The translations under genes were made by a program, and so were the position numbers. Shown piece by piece: positions 10,132-19,466 of a DNA stretch of 64,000 nucleotides. Source of the stretch: an uncultured Gammaproteobacteria bacterium. Its GTDB lineage: Bacteria; Pseudomonadota; Gammaproteobacteria; Steroidobacterales; XN24. Under the pieces are notes generated by a model. That model had not been told where the DNA came from and did no database searches. It saw only the letters and a program-made list of their open reading frames with translations. Within the stretch, counting starts at the first letter, position 1; every line of letters begins with the position of its first letter. The DNA is taken from assembly GCA_947259915.1 (NCBI GenBank), contig CAMYOC010000014.1, positions 16,750 to 80,749 on the forward strand. The letters run 5' to 3'.

Positions 10132-11411
10132 GGGTTCTCTCCGGTCAGATAAAGCAGTTGCGCCTGGGCCAGCAGCCGCTCGGCGCGCAGCCGCAGCAGG
10201 CGGGTACGGGCGTCCAGCAGCGTCTTTTCGGCACGCACCAGCTCATCGAAGGGCGCAACATCGTTACGGTAAGCCTGGCGCGTGGCTTCAACCGTGGCGT
10301 TTGCGGCAGGCATTACGCGCTGCTCGAATAGACCAATGCGCTGGCCCAGGGACTGCCAGTCGCTCAAGGCCGCGTCATATTGCCGCCGCAATTCACGCTG
10401 GCGATCCTTGAGCGCGCTGCGCAGCTCGAGCTCCCGCGCGTTGGCCGACGCCACCTGCCGGTCCTGCCGCTGACCGGGGAACAAGGGCAGCTCGAAGCTC
10501 AGCATGGCGGAGAAGAAGTCGGGACGGCTGTCGCCATCATTGTCCTCCCCGTCGCGAAAGCCGTAGGCGACGTCCACCGCGAACGCGGGCCGGTAGGATT
10601 GCCGTGCCAGTTCGACACCGATCCCGCCGGCCTCGACCGTGTGCAGTTCCGCCAGGATCAACGGGTGCCGCGCAAGGGACTCGATGGCGGATGCGGGATC
10701 CGGCGGCATCGGCAGCACGGGTAGCCGATCGATGTCGGCGCCGTTGACCTCAGTCCCCAGCCAGCGACCGAGCTCCGCGTCCTCCTCGAGGGCCATCTGC
10801 TTGAGGCGGATGGCTTCCTCATCGAGCAGATCGCGCTCCATCGCGATGCGTAACAGATCGTGCTGCTGGCGGCGGCCCGCGGCATAAGCAGCAGTGGCGG
10901 CCTCTTCGAGTTGCGCAAACCAGAGCTGCTGGTCGCGGAGTATCTCCAGCGACTCCGCTGCCTGCGCGCGCCCGGTCCAGGCTTGTCGCAGCGCGCGAAC
11001 CACGTCGCGCCGACGCGCATCGGCGCGGGCAGCTTCGGCCGCCGCCAGCGTTTCGGCTCGACCGCGACTGAGGCTCCGGGTGTGGCCGCGCGGGAACCGT
11101 TGACGCAGACCGAGCTGGATCTGGGTCATGGGCTCCTGGTCCACCGCGAAACTGTCGGTGGGCAAGTTCAGGGCCCCGAGGCGCAGCTCCGGATCCGGCA
11201 GCTGGGCGGCGGCGACCGCATCTTCCTGCAGCGCTTGCCGTCGCTCGGCCAGACCGGCGAGGCGGGCATCCCGCTCCAGCGCCACGGTCTCGGCGGCAGG
11301 CAGATCCAGCGAGGCCGCATCCACGGCGGGCGCGAGCCAGATCGACAGCAAAAGCCAGATGATCGGAATCGAATTGGGACGGCAATAATAGCCGCGGATA
11401 AATGCAAACAT
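10128..11411 (-). CDS. cusC: TolC-family outer-membrane efflux channel (CusC-like)
   Basis: A 427-residue outer-membrane factor with an N-terminal signal peptide (cleavage near AVDAAS). Two long Ala/Glu/Arg-rich coiled-coil halves are typical of TolC proteins (for example GRAETLAAAEAARADARRRD and the C-terminal VRAEKTLLDARTRLLRLRAE). There is no lipobox, unlike E. coli CusC. It is first in the cus operon and overlaps cusB by four bases. It completes a tripartite pump spanning both membranes. Metal specificity is inferred from CusA rather than from this protein. Confidence 0.9.
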   Translation of the reverse strand: MFAFIRGYYCRPNSIPIIWLLLSIWLAPAVDAASLDLPAAETVALERDARLAGLAERRQALQEDAVAAAQLPDPELRLGALNLPTDSFAVDQEPMTQIQLGLRQRFPRGHTRSLSRGRAETLAAAEAARADARRRDVVRALRQAWTGRAQAAESLEILRDQQLWFAQLEEAATAAYAAGRRQQHDLLRIAMERDLLDEEAIRLKQMALEEDAELGRWLGTEVNGADIDRLPVLPMPPDPASAIESLARHPLILAELHTVEAGGIGVELARQSYRPAFAVDVAYGFRDGEDNDGDSRPDFFSAMLSFELPLFPGQRQDRQVASANARELELRSALKDRQRELRRQYDAALSDWQSLGQRIGLFEQRVMPAANATVEATRQAYRNDVAPFDELVRAEKTLLDARTRLLRLRAERLLAQAQLLYLTGENP

Positions 11412-11463
11412 GAGACGTCTCCATGGACAGACCGGCGAAATAAAGCTCGGGTCTGGAGAGACG

Positions 11464-11862
11464 CTAGTTCAGAAAGACGCAGTGCCTCAGATAAAGCGGT
11501 GGGCCATCACGGACCAGCGCGCTTGAGGGTGGGGCGGGCAGCACCCGGTCGCTACGGAGCGACGTGAACAACCACTCGGGCGCCGGCGCGGGCAGCGCCA
11601 CAGGCAGGTCCGGCAATGACGGACTGCGGCCGTCAAAATCAAATTCTTCGATAAAGCTGCAGCGTGGCCCCTCATCGCTGACATGATGGCTGCCTTCCGG
11701 ACAATGCGGGCAATCACCGTGTTCGTGCTCGGCCGGCAACATCGGCGCAGCCGCCATCAGACAGGGCTGCAACGCCATGTTGGCCCACACGACGACAAAC
11801 ATCGCCACGGTGGACATCACCGTGCGACGGCGTCGGCTGGTCTGTCGCGAAGCCTTGATCAC
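11464..11862 (-). CDS. Small Cys/His-rich exported protein upstream of cus operon
   Basis: 132 residues with a basic start, one hydrophobic segment (~16-40) and then a putative metal-binding stretch containing HEHGDCPHCPEGSHH. The C-terminus ends with an LRHCVFL-type motif. It lies 52 bases upstream of cusC on the same strand, so it is probably co-transcribed or co-regulated with the copper pump. A start at the second Met (11817) is equally possible. The pattern resembles small metal-linked proteins of the DUF2946/CopL kind, but I cannot assign a family with certainty. A role in copper binding or sensing is inferred. Confidence 0.6.
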   Translation of the reverse strand: MIKASRQTSRRRRTVMSTVAMFVVVWANMALQPCLMAAAPMLPAEHEHGDCPHCPEGSHHVSDEGPRCSFIEEFDFDGRSPSLPDLPVALPAPAPEWLFTSLRSDRVLPAPPSSALVRDGPPLYLRHCVFLN

Positions 11863-11948
11863 AACATCCAGCCTACTCCCGGTGTGCCGGCCTGTCCAAG
11901 ACCTGGTTCAAATCTTCGCTTTTCCCGGCGGCCGCGTAAGATGACCTC

Positions 11949-13187
11949 ATGAGACGTCTTGTTCCATATCTGGCAGCAGTGGCCGTGCTTGCCGGCTGCG
12001 GCCAGACGCAGGATGCGGCCCGTCCGCTGGCCCTCGATGCGGTGGCTAACGCCAGCCTGCCGCGTCTCAGCGCCGGGCCCGATGGTGGCCTGTGGTTGAG
12101 CTGGGTAGAGGATATCGACGCAGGCGCTCATCGGCTGCGCTTCGCACAGCTGGACGGAGACGTCTGGAGCCCGCCTGTGACCGTCGCCGAAGGCCGCGAC
12201 TGGTTTGTAAACTGGGCCGATTTCCCCTCGGTCGTCCCGCTGGGAGCGGATCTGGCCGCCGCCCACTGGCTGGTGAAACGCCCGGGCGGTACCTACGCCT
12301 ACGACGTGGCGATCGCGCTGTCCACCGATGGTGGGGCGCACTGGAGCATGCCGATCACCCCGCATAATGACGCCAGCGCCACCGAGCATGGCTTCGCCAG
12401 CCTGTTCCCGGCCGTCGGCGACGAGCGCGGCGAGGTCGGCGCGGTCTGGCTGGATGGCCGCAACATGGCTCCAGCGGATGCCGGCAGCCACGATGGCGGC
12501 GGAGACCACGCGGGCCACGGCGGCGGCATGAGCCTGCGTTTCGGCATCGTCTCCCCGATCACGGGCGTGGTACTCGACCGGGAGATCGATCCACTGACCT
12601 GCGATTGTTGCCAGACCGGCGCGGCGGTCAGCGACAACGGCGTCGTGGTGGTCTACCGCGATCGCGACGAGGACGAAATCCGTGATATTTCCTATTCCCG
12701 ATTCGAGACCGGCGTGTGGTCCGGGCCCCGCACACTCGCGGCCGACGGCTGGCGTATCGAGGGTTGCCCGGTCAACGGACCGGCTATCGATGCCCGCGGC
12801 AGGCGAGTCGTCGTGGCCTGGTTTACCGGCGCCGGCAAACCGCAGGTTCAGGCCAGCTGGTCGGAGGACGGAGGACGGAATTTTTCCGCGCCGGTGGCGA
12901 TCGACAGCGGCAGGGCCATGGGCCGGGTCGACGTGGCCATGGTTGCGGACGACGACGCGGTAGTGAGCTGGATGAGCGGGACCGACGGAAACCGCGCGGA
13001 GATTCGATACCGCCGTCTGCGCGCTGATGGCACACTCGGGCGAATCCATATGCTGGAATCGACCAGTGCCGCTCGCAGCGCCGGCTTTCCCCAGATCGCC
13101 GCTGGCGGTGACGGACTCGTGTTTGCCTGGACCCGTACCGGGGAGGCGGGCGGCGTGGCGACCGCCACCGTGACATTGCCACGCTGA
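11949..13187 (+). CDS. Sialidase-like (BNR repeat) lipoprotein
   Basis: A 412-residue lipoprotein (lipobox VLAGC, Cys17-18) predicted to form a six-bladed beta-propeller. Asp-box motifs are visible (STDGGAHWS and SEDGGRNFS). A conserved-looking CDCCQ motif and a His/Gly-rich loop (HDGGGDHAGHGGG) could bind metal. True sialidase active-site residues cannot be confirmed by eye, so this is a fold call rather than an enzyme call. It is divergent from the cus-linked small gene, with an 86-base gap that should hold both promoters. The His-rich loop, CDCCQ motif and location suggest a link to copper handling, but that is inference. Confidence 0.75.
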   Translation: MRRLVPYLAAVAVLAGCGQTQDAARPLALDAVANASLPRLSAGPDGGLWLSWVEDIDAGAHRLRFAQLDGDVWSPPVTVAEGRDWFVNWADFPSVVPLGADLAAAHWLVKRPGGTYAYDVAIALSTDGGAHWSMPITPHNDASATEHGFASLFPAVGDERGEVGAVWLDGRNMAPADAGSHDGGGDHAGHGGGMSLRFGIVSPITGVVLDREIDPLTCDCCQTGAAVSDNGVVVVYRDRDEDEIRDISYSRFETGVWSGPRTLAADGWRIEGCPVNGPAIDARGRRVVVAWFTGAGKPQVQASWSEDGGRNFSAPVAIDSGRAMGRVDVAMVADDDAVVSWMSGTDGNRAEIRYRRLRADGTLGRIHMLESTSAARSAGFPQIAAGGDGLVFAWTRTGEAGGVATATVTLPR

Positions 13188-13220
13188 AAGCGCCGCGTTC
13201 AGGCGCGAGCGTGCAGGCCC

Positions 13221-14435
13221 TCAGCGACAGTCGCCCGCCTCTGACTCACGCAAGCGCCGCACTTCGGCCTCGAGTTCCTCGATCCGTTTGAGCAATTTTT
13301 CGTAATCGTTGGACGGCTCAGCCGCGGCTTCGCTGACCGGCGGCACGGATGCGGGTGTCGCGGGCGGGCCCTGCGCCGGCTCCGCAGCTGGCGCAGGTGC
13401 AGCGACCGGCGCCGCACTCGCGGCCGGAGCCGGAGCCAGGGACGGTGCCGCGACGGGGGTGGCCGGTGACGGCTGCGCTTCAAGCTCTTCGACCCGCCGC
13501 TTGAGCGCGTCGTATTCCTCCTGCGACACCGGCGCGGCCGCCTCGTCCGCATCCAGATCGTCGAGACCGGTGCTGATGTTCATGTCACCGGGCAGGAAGG
13601 GCCGTATCTGACGCTCGGGCATCGACGCGTCCGGCACCGCCGCGGTGCCGTCAAATGCAAACCGCGCGAGGACCGGACGATGATCACTGCTGCGCACACT
13701 GTCCGGACAATAGTTGTTCTGCGGGTACATCACGCTGGCGTCGGCACGCCAGGCGCGGGCGTCTCCGCCCAGCAGCACGTTATCGGCGATGCGCCCCCGG
13801 TCACCGCACCAGGTGCCGATATTCGGCTCCGGGCGCAGCCAGCTCCACCCGCTTGCCGCCAGCAGACTATCGAATCCGGCATCCCCCTCGCCATCCTCAT
13901 CGAGTTCGAAATTGAAGCTGCCGACGGCGATCAGCGGCAGCGTCTGAGTGGCGGCCCAGGCGGCGAGACCGGCACTTTGCGCCTCCCGGCGCGCGGCTTG
14001 CCCGGAAAAATTGACCACCACAAACATGAACTCAGGGCCGTCTGCCGAGCGGAAATGCGCGGCCAGTGGCGCCGCGTGCCGCTCGGTCGCGCGGGCTTCC
14101 ATAATCTCTTCAGTCGCCAGCAACTCGAGTCGATCGCGTCGATAAAGGATCAGCATGCGGTTGCTGGCGCCGGTCGCACCGAGCACGCTGCCATATTCGA
14201 TCCCGGCGCCCTGCTCCGCGCCGGTACGCAAGGTCTCCGGCCAGTCGCGCTTCTGCCAGACCTCGCTCAAGCCCCAGATGTCGATGCCTTCCGACATGCG
14301 CAACTGGGCGGCGATAAAGTCGTCGCTGGCATCGTCCGAATCCACATTGAAACCGACCACGGCCAGGGTGCCGGCCGCGGCGGCGGCCGTCGTCGCAAGA
14401 AACAGACCGATCGCGAGCATCAGAGGCTTGAACAT
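13221..14435 (-). CDS. Exported endonuclease/exonuclease/phosphatase-fold protein with Pro/Ala linker and coiled coils
   Basis: 404 residues: signal peptide (~1-20), an EEP-fold domain (~22-250), then a Pro/Ala-rich linker flanked by two short coiled coils (EEYDALKRRVEELEAQ and YEKLLKRIEELEAEV). EEP landmarks are present: SEV as the catalytic Glu position and the terminal SSDHRPV. However, the usual GDFN motif reads GSFNFE, so a catalytic Asp is replaced by Ser. Activity is therefore doubtful. The gene is convergent with the BNR lipoprotein, 33 bases away. Its C-terminal tail could mediate oligomerisation. Confidence 0.8.
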   Translation of the reverse strand: MFKPLMLAIGLFLATTAAAAAGTLAVVGFNVDSDDASDDFIAAQLRMSEGIDIWGLSEVWQKRDWPETLRTGAEQGAGIEYGSVLGATGASNRMLILYRRDRLELLATEEIMEARATERHAAPLAAHFRSADGPEFMFVVVNFSGQAARREAQSAGLAAWAATQTLPLIAVGSFNFELDEDGEGDAGFDSLLAASGWSWLRPEPNIGTWCGDRGRIADNVLLGGDARAWRADASVMYPQNNYCPDSVRSSDHRPVLARFAFDGTAAVPDASMPERQIRPFLPGDMNISTGLDDLDADEAAAPVSQEEYDALKRRVEELEAQPSPATPVAAPSLAPAPAASAAPVAAPAPAAEPAQGPPATPASVPPVSEAAAEPSNDYEKLLKRIEELEAEVRRLRESEAGDCR

Positions 14436-14495
14436 TGTTTGATTCTTCCCGGGGGCGACGACACCCTGCGTCGCTCAACCGCCGCGTGTCGGCAA

Positions 14496-14521
14496 ACGGG
14501 CGGGCCCGAAAGCCCGCCCGT
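14496..14521 (-). terminator. Intrinsic terminator after htpX
   Basis: A perfect 10-bp GC-rich stem (14496-14505 with 14512-14521) and a 6-base loop. On the minus strand it is followed by TTTGCC. It lies about 70 bases after the htpX stop and just upstream of the EEP gene, so it should separate the two transcripts. Confidence 0.7.
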
Positions 14522-14588
14522 AAACTGTCAGAGTCTGCGCCTGAAATGTTTCTGTACTGTTACTTCGCGTGATGTTCCGGCGGGGCCG

Positions 14589-15470
14589 TCATCCGAGACG
14601 GCGCAACGCCTCGATCCGCTCGGGGATCGGCGGATGCGACATAAACAAGCGCTTGATGCCCCCACCCACATGGCCGGAGATACCGAAGCCGTGCAGCTGC
14701 GCCGGCATCTCCGCCGGCTGTCCGCTGCCAAGGCGCTGCAGCGCGGAGACCATGTTGTCCTTGCCGGCCAGCCGGGCTCCACCTTCGTCGGCGCGGAACT
14801 CACGATGGCGGGAGAACGCCATCACGATCATGCTGGCGAGGATGCCGAGCAAGATCTGCGCGACGATCGAAGTGATGTAATAGCCCGGTCCGAAGCCACG
14901 CTCGGTGCGGAACACGACCCGGTCAACCACAAAGCCAACCACCCGTGACAGGAAGATTACGAAAGTGTTCACCACACCCTGAATCAGGGTCATGGTGACC
15001 ATATCGCCGTTGGCAATGTGGCTGACCTCGTGGGCCAGCACCGCGTCGACCTCTTCCCGGCGCATGTTTTGCAGCAGGCCGGTACTGACGGCGACCAGCG
15101 CGCTGTCGCGACGGGCGCCAGTCGCAAAGGCATTGGATTCGGGCGCGTTGTAGACCGCGACGTCCGGCATGCCGATGCCGGCCTGGGTCGCGTGGCGCTT
15201 GACTGTATTCACCAGCCAGGCCTCGACGTCGTTGGCGGGTTGCTCGATCACCCGTGCACCGGTCATCCGTTTCGCGCTCCATTTCGAAATCGCCAGCGAG
15301 ATCAGCGAACCCCCAAAACCGAGCACGGCCGAGAACACCAGTAAGGAGCCGAGATCCAGATTGACCCCCTGCTCGTCCAGGATCCCCTGGATGCCCAGCA
15401 ACTGCATGGTCACGGCTAGCAGGGCCAGCACCGCGACGTTGGTGGCCACGAACAGCAAAACTCGCTTCAT
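14589..15470 (-). CDS. htpX: Membrane metalloprotease HtpX
   Basis: 293 residues, the usual length for HtpX, an M48 zinc protease that degrades damaged inner-membrane proteins. The zinc motif HEVSH is at 147-151 and the third ligand is the Glu in FRADEGGA (~224). Two N-terminal and two central membrane pairs are visible. A GGAGG stands seven bases before the ATG. It is a single-gene unit with its own terminator. In relatives it is induced by envelope stress; no operator is evident here. Confidence 0.96.
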   Translation of the reverse strand: MKRVLLFVATNVAVLALLAVTMQLLGIQGILDEQGVNLDLGSLLVFSAVLGFGGSLISLAISKWSAKRMTGARVIEQPANDVEAWLVNTVKRHATQAGIGMPDVAVYNAPESNAFATGARRDSALVAVSTGLLQNMRREEVDAVLAHEVSHIANGDMVTMTLIQGVVNTFVIFLSRVVGFVVDRVVFRTERGFGPGYYITSIVAQILLGILASMIVMAFSRHREFRADEGGARLAGKDNMVSALQRLGSGQPAEMPAQLHGFGISGHVGGGIKRLFMSHPPIPERIEALRRLG

Positions 15471-15566
15471 AGCATCGATCCTCCATTTGCCGCTCTGCGA
15501 TCCAGACCGGTCTGGCCTATTGGATGGCGTCGCGGGACGCGAAGTTCAAGCCCTGGTGCGGGCGCG

Positions 15567-16415
15567 TTAGGCATCGGCAATGGCGCCCTTGCGCACGCCC
15601 TCGTAGGCTCTGACCTGAAAATGCGCCTCTGGCTCGCGCCCTTTCAGCATCGCCGCAATATGCTCTGCGATGCATTCTACCGTCGACTCGGTGTCGAGCA
15701 GGTCACAGCGGGCGCGCGGGATCACCAATTCGAATTCGCCCTGAGGCGCCTGATACTGGAAACGAAAATGGGGTACGCCGTGCCGCTCGGTCTCCTCGCG
15801 AAAATCCGCGCGGGCGCCCAGATAGATATCGCGCCAGCAATCGGCCAGCCAGCGTTCGGCTGACTCACAGCGCTGCCCATCCCGGAGCACGCGTATACGC
15901 GAGCGGTGCCCATGCGCGATCCGCTGACAGTTGCCGGCATGCTGACGCAAGCCATGGACATAGCGATAGGTCGGGCCGGTGATCTCCTCTTCCCGCAAAC
16001 GCACGTCGACGGCGGCGACGTTCGCGGGCATGACCGCATGGATCGCCGACGCCAGATAAGCTTCGACGTTCTCCCGCTTGACGGCCGACGCCTCGAGCAA
16101 GCACAGCGCTGCATGGGGTGAGCGATGAAAAATTTCCCCGGCGCCGGTCTCGAACCAGAGCCGCGTCTCCACCTCGTCCCGCTCCAGGCGCAAGCCGTCG
16201 GCCATCGCCGGCACCAGCAAACGGTGATCGACGGTGGTGTCGATCACCGCTTTCACCGCCGGCTTCACCGCGCCGAAATCGAACACCATGCCCTGGACGT
16301 CGAGTTCGCCTTCCAGTTCCAGATCCACCAGCCAGCTTTCGCCAAGCAGCCCGCGCTCCGCGTCCAGCAGGGCGCAGTCAATAACGGTCAGTTCTTCGAC
16401 AAACAAGCGGGCCAT
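15567..16415 (-). CDS. Tandem 6-carboxytetrahydropterin-synthase-like (QueD/PTPS-fold) protein
   Basis: 282 residues containing two QueD/PTPS-like halves. The first has the typical second-half motif (MVFDFGAVK ... DHRLL) but its zinc-binding HGH site is missing. The second keeps a Cys followed by HGHRSRI, the zinc-ligand and catalytic region of the family, and ends with RAYEGVRKGA. The double arrangement is longer than ordinary QueD (~120 residues). I prefer the ATG at 16415 over a GTG at 16439 because family members begin MxxLFVEELT. The substrate may be a pterin, but it may no longer be queuosine precursor; no other queuosine gene is nearby. Confidence 0.7.
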   Translation of the reverse strand: MARLFVEELTVIDCALLDAERGLLGESWLVDLELEGELDVQGMVFDFGAVKPAVKAVIDTTVDHRLLVPAMADGLRLERDEVETRLWFETGAGEIFHRSPHAALCLLEASAVKRENVEAYLASAIHAVMPANVAAVDVRLREEEITGPTYRYVHGLRQHAGNCQRIAHGHRSRIRVLRDGQRCESAERWLADCWRDIYLGARADFREETERHGVPHFRFQYQAPQGEFELVIPRARCDLLDTESTVECIAEHIAAMLKGREPEAHFQVRAYEGVRKGAIADA

Positions 16416-16543
16416 GACTTCGGATACCTGCTTTGACACGGGGCCACTTATTCTAAGCCAGCGATGCCCGTGCCGATATCCCGGAACACGGACATTCCAT
16501 ATACTGGGCCGATGAAGCGTAACGATTGCCAGGCTGCTCGCCC

Positions 16544-17032
16544 GTGATCCATCGGCCAGGGAAAGCCTCCCGTCAGCTAGATGTGCTGGGCTGGCGGGAA
16601 TGGATCTGGTTCGAAGATTTGCCCCTGCCGCCGATAAAGGCCAAGGTGGACACCGGTGCCCGCACCTCCTGTCTGCACGCCTTTGAAGTCAGTCCGTTCG
16701 AGAAGGATGGCCGTAGCTGGGTCCGGTTCCGCGTACATCCGGATCAGCGCGATTCCAGCCAGGTCGCGGTGTGCGAAGCGCCAGCGGCGGACCGGCGCAA
16801 GGTCACCGATTCGGGTGGCCATCGAGAGCTGCGCTGGGTGATCGAGACGCGGGTGGTGATCGCCGGTCAGCGCCAGTCGATCGAACTGACCCTCACAGAT
16901 CGGGATACGATGCGTTTCCGCATGCTCCTCGGACGAACGGCAATGAAGGGCCGTTTTATGGTCAATCCGGGACGGTCCTTCCTAAGCGGCAAACCCGACC
17001 CGGGACCGCTACCCAGCCAGGTGAAAAAATGA
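16544..17032 (+). CDS. RimK-associated ATP-dependent zinc protease-like protein (RimB/DUF785 type)
   Basis: About 162 residues with an aspartic-protease-like fold. The family start motif is clear: [12 protein letters not shown], then [12 protein letters not shown]. The C-terminal [18 protein letters not shown] is also typical. The stop overlaps the rimK start (ATGA), as expected for this gene pair. The start is uncertain: a GTG at 16544 fits the family length; a TTG at 16526 is the alternative. Relatives are thought to modulate RimK-driven glutamate addition to ribosomal protein S6. Confidence 0.85.
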   Translation: MIHRPGKASRQLDVLGWREWIWFEDLPLPPIKAKVDTGARTSCLHAFEVSPFEKDGRSWVRFRVHPDQRDSSQVAVCEAPAADRRKVTDSGGHRELRWVIETRVVIAGQRQSIELTLTDRDTMRFRMLLGRTAMKGRFMVNPGRSFLSGKPDPGPLPSQVKK

Positions 17033-17934
17033 AAATTGCAATTATGTCGCGCAACAAAAACCTGTACTCGACCTCTCGTCTGATCGAAGCAGGCGAAAAG
17101 GCTGGCCATGAAATGATCGTGATCGATCCGCTGCGTTGCGTGATGAACATCACCTCGAAGAAGCCAGCCGTGATCTATGGCGATAAAATCCTGGAGGGCT
17201 TCGACGCGGTGATCCCTCGCATCGGAGCATCGATCACCTTTTATGGTTTAGCGGTGCTGCGCCAGTTCGAGGTCATGGGTGTTTATCCGCTTAACGAATC
17301 GGTGGCCATCGGCCGCTCCCGGGACAAGCTCCGCTCGATGCAGCTGCTGGCGAGGGCCGGTCTCGGTCTGCCGGTGACCGGGTTTGCTCATCGTCCCGAT
17401 GACATCAAGACCATTATCAAACAGGTGGGCGGGACGCCGGTCGTGATCAAACTCCTCGAGGGTACTCAGGGCAAGGGCGTGGTGCTGGCGGAGACGCCCA
17501 AAGCGGCCGAGAGCGTGATTGATGCGCTGCGCGCGTTGGACGCGAACTTTTTGGTACAGCAGTTCGTCAAAGAGGCCGGCGGCGCCGATATCCGCTGTCT
17601 TGTCATCGGTGAGCGCGTAGTAGCGGCGATGAAGCGTCAGGCGCTGGAAGGCGAGTTCCGCTCCAATCTGCATCGCGGGGGCACTGCGACCGTGGTCAAG
17701 CTGAAGCCGGACGAACGCGCCGCCGCCGTCCTCGCCTCAAGAAAACTCGGTCTCAACGTGGCCGGCGTCGATCTGATCCGCGCCAGTGATGGTCCGCAGG
17801 TACTGGAGGTAAACTCCTCGCCGGGCCTGGAGGGTATAGAGACCTCCACCGGTCTGGATATCTCAGGTCAGATCATCAGCTTCCTCGAGAAAAATGCGCG
17901 GCAGCACAGGACACGGACTCGTGGCAAAGGCTAA
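17029..17934 (+). CDS. rimK: Ribosomal protein S6 modification ligase RimK (ATP-grasp)
   Basis: 301 residues, the standard RimK length. ATP-grasp landmarks are present: start [18 protein letters not shown], the ATP-binding [16 protein letters not shown], and the metal-binding [11 protein letters not shown] near the C-terminus. RimK adds glutamate residues to the C-terminus of ribosomal protein S6. The ATG overlaps the stop of the protease-like gene. The downstream aspartoacylase-family gene overlaps its 3' end, giving a three-gene translationally linked unit. Confidence 0.96.
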   Translation: MKIAIMSRNKNLYSTSRLIEAGEKAGHEMIVIDPLRCVMNITSKKPAVIYGDKILEGFDAVIPRIGASITFYGLAVLRQFEVMGVYPLNESVAIGRSRDKLRSMQLLARAGLGLPVTGFAHRPDDIKTIIKQVGGTPVVIKLLEGTQGKGVVLAETPKAAESVIDALRALDANFLVQQFVKEAGGADIRCLVIGERVVAAMKRQALEGEFRSNLHRGGTATVVKLKPDERAAAVLASRKLGLNVAGVDLIRASDGPQVLEVNSSPGLEGIETSTGLDISGQIISFLEKNARQHRTRTRGKG

Positions 17935-18979
17935 ACGCACCGGCAAGCCGATCACAATCGGCGCTACCGAAGTCGCGCCGGGGACGCGTCAAACGCTGCC
18001 ATTGCCCGTGGCCATGCTGTATACACGCACGCCGGTGGAGATGCCGGTTAACGTGATCAACGGCCGCGATGACGGACCGAGGCTGTTCGTCAGCGCCGCG
18101 GTCCACGGCGACGAGCTCAATGGCATCGAGATCGTCCGCCGGCTGCGGAAAGCGCCGGCCCTCAAGCGCCTGCGCGGCACCCTGCTGATGGTGCCGATCG
18201 TCAATTCCTTTGGCGTGCTGCAGCACTCCCGCTATCTGCCCGATCGCCGTGATCTGAATCGCTGTTTTCCGGGCAGCGAAACCGGCTCGCTGGCGGCGCG
18301 CCTGGCCGACTTGTTTATGCGCGAGATCGTTAGCAAATCTACCCACGGCATTGATCTGCATACGGGCGCTATCCATCGCAGCAACCTGCCACAGATTCGC
18401 TGCAGCCTGTCCGATCCCGACACCGAGCGACTGGCAAGGGCGTTCGGGGCTCCGGTCATCATCGATGCGCAAAATCGCGACGGTTCATTGCGTGGCGCCG
18501 CCGCTGAGATCGGCGTGCCAACGCTGCTCTACGAGGCCGGCGAGGCTTTGCGGTTTGACGAGGTCTGTATCAGCGGCGGTGTCCGCGGCATCCTCAACGT
18601 GATGCGCGAGCTGGGCATGCTACCGCCGTCACGGCGCAAAGCGCTGCTCAAGGAAGCCGTAGTCGCTCGCTCCAGCAGTTGGCTGCGCTCACCGGAAGGC
18701 GGTCTGTTCCGCAGCCATGTGCACCTCGGCGCGCGGGTCACCAGCGGGGACCTGATGGGCACCGTGACCGACCCGTTTAGCGATGACGAGACCGAACTAC
18801 TCTCCCACACCAACGGCGTCGTGATTGGCCGCAGCCGCCTGCCGCTGGTCAACGAAGGCGATGCGCTGTTTCATATCGCCCGCATGTCGCGGCCCGGTGA
18901 AGCCGCCCAGGCAATAAAGGCATTTGCCGACGTGGAACAGCAGGAAGGGCTGCCTGAAGACGAGAGCGCAATCATTTGA
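17894..18979 (+). CDS. Succinylglutamate desuccinylase/aspartoacylase-family zinc hydrolase
   Basis: A zinc carboxypeptidase-like hydrolase of up to 361 residues. The metal-binding pattern HGDELNG (His plus Glu) and the later IDLHTGA (third ligand) are visible, as is the LNRCFPG substrate loop. The ATG at 17894 overlaps rimK by 41 bases; a GTG at 17921 would overlap by 14 and may be the real start. Its place after rimK is conserved in many gammaproteobacteria, which suggests action on an acylated or glutamylated amino-acid substrate. The exact substrate is unknown. Confidence 0.88.
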   Translation: MRGSTGHGLVAKAKRTGKPITIGATEVAPGTRQTLPLPVAMLYTRTPVEMPVNVINGRDDGPRLFVSAAVHGDELNGIEIVRRLRKAPALKRLRGTLLMVPIVNSFGVLQHSRYLPDRRDLNRCFPGSETGSLAARLADLFMREIVSKSTHGIDLHTGAIHRSNLPQIRCSLSDPDTERLARAFGAPVIIDAQNRDGSLRGAAAEIGVPTLLYEAGEALRFDEVCISGGVRGILNVMRELGMLPPSRRKALLKEAVVARSSSWLRSPEGGLFRSHVHLGARVTSGDLMGTVTDPFSDDETELLSHTNGVVIGRSRLPLVNEGDALFHIARMSRPGEAAQAIKAFADVEQQEGLPEDESAII

Positions 18980-18992
18980 GACGGAAGCGAGT

Positions 18993-19430
18993 ATGGGAAA
19001 AAAACGCGACGACAAGCGACGGGATTTTGGACCGGCAGGCTTCGCCATCCGCCTGTTGGCGGCACTGGTGCTGGTCCTGATCAGCTATAACCCGACCGGC
19101 ATATCCTGGTTCCACTGGGTCCGCGCCGATCTGCCGGGGATCACACCGCTGGTGGCCCTCAGCGGCATTGCGCTGCTGATCGGCTGGACCATTTACATCC
19201 GCGCAACGCTACGCTCATTGGGCACGCTGGGCCTGATCCTGGCCTTCGCCTTTTTTGGCGCGGTGCTGTGGCTGGTGATCGACGCCGGTATCGTGCCGGC
19301 GGACAGTGTCGAGGCCATCACCTGGATCGTGCTGGTGTTGCTGTCGCTGGTACTCGCGGTCGGCATCTCCTGGTCACATGTGCGCCGGCGCCTGACCGGG
19401 CAGTATGATACCGACGAGCTGGACGGCTGA
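18993..19430 (+). CDS. Four-helix inner-membrane protein (DUF6524 type)
   Basis: 145 residues with a short basic start (GKKRDDKRRDF), four evenly spaced hydrophobic segments, and a short charged tail ending YDTDELDG. The conserved block SYNPTGISWFHW marks the DUF6524 family. It lies 13 bases after the aspartoacylase-like gene on the same strand and is probably the last gene of the rimK operon. Function is unknown. Confidence 0.8.
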   Translation: MGKKRDDKRRDFGPAGFAIRLLAALVLVLISYNPTGISWFHWVRADLPGITPLVALSGIALLIGWTIYIRATLRSLGTLGLILAFAFFGAVLWLVIDAGIVPADSVEAITWIVLVLLSLVLAVGISWSHVRRRLTGQYDTDELDG

Positions 19431-19466
19431 AACAACAGAGATTTACACAAGATCAAGGAGACATCG

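Noticed and set aside
11863..11948. CueR/CopR-type operator in the divergent region next to the copper genes
   Set aside because: I looked for an accttcc/ggaaggt dyad and found none convincing.
11859..13049. Long open frame antisense to the BNR lipoprotein (396 codons)
   Set aside because: It is Arg/Gly/His-rich with no family motif, while the plus-strand frame has a signal peptide, lipobox and Asp-boxes.
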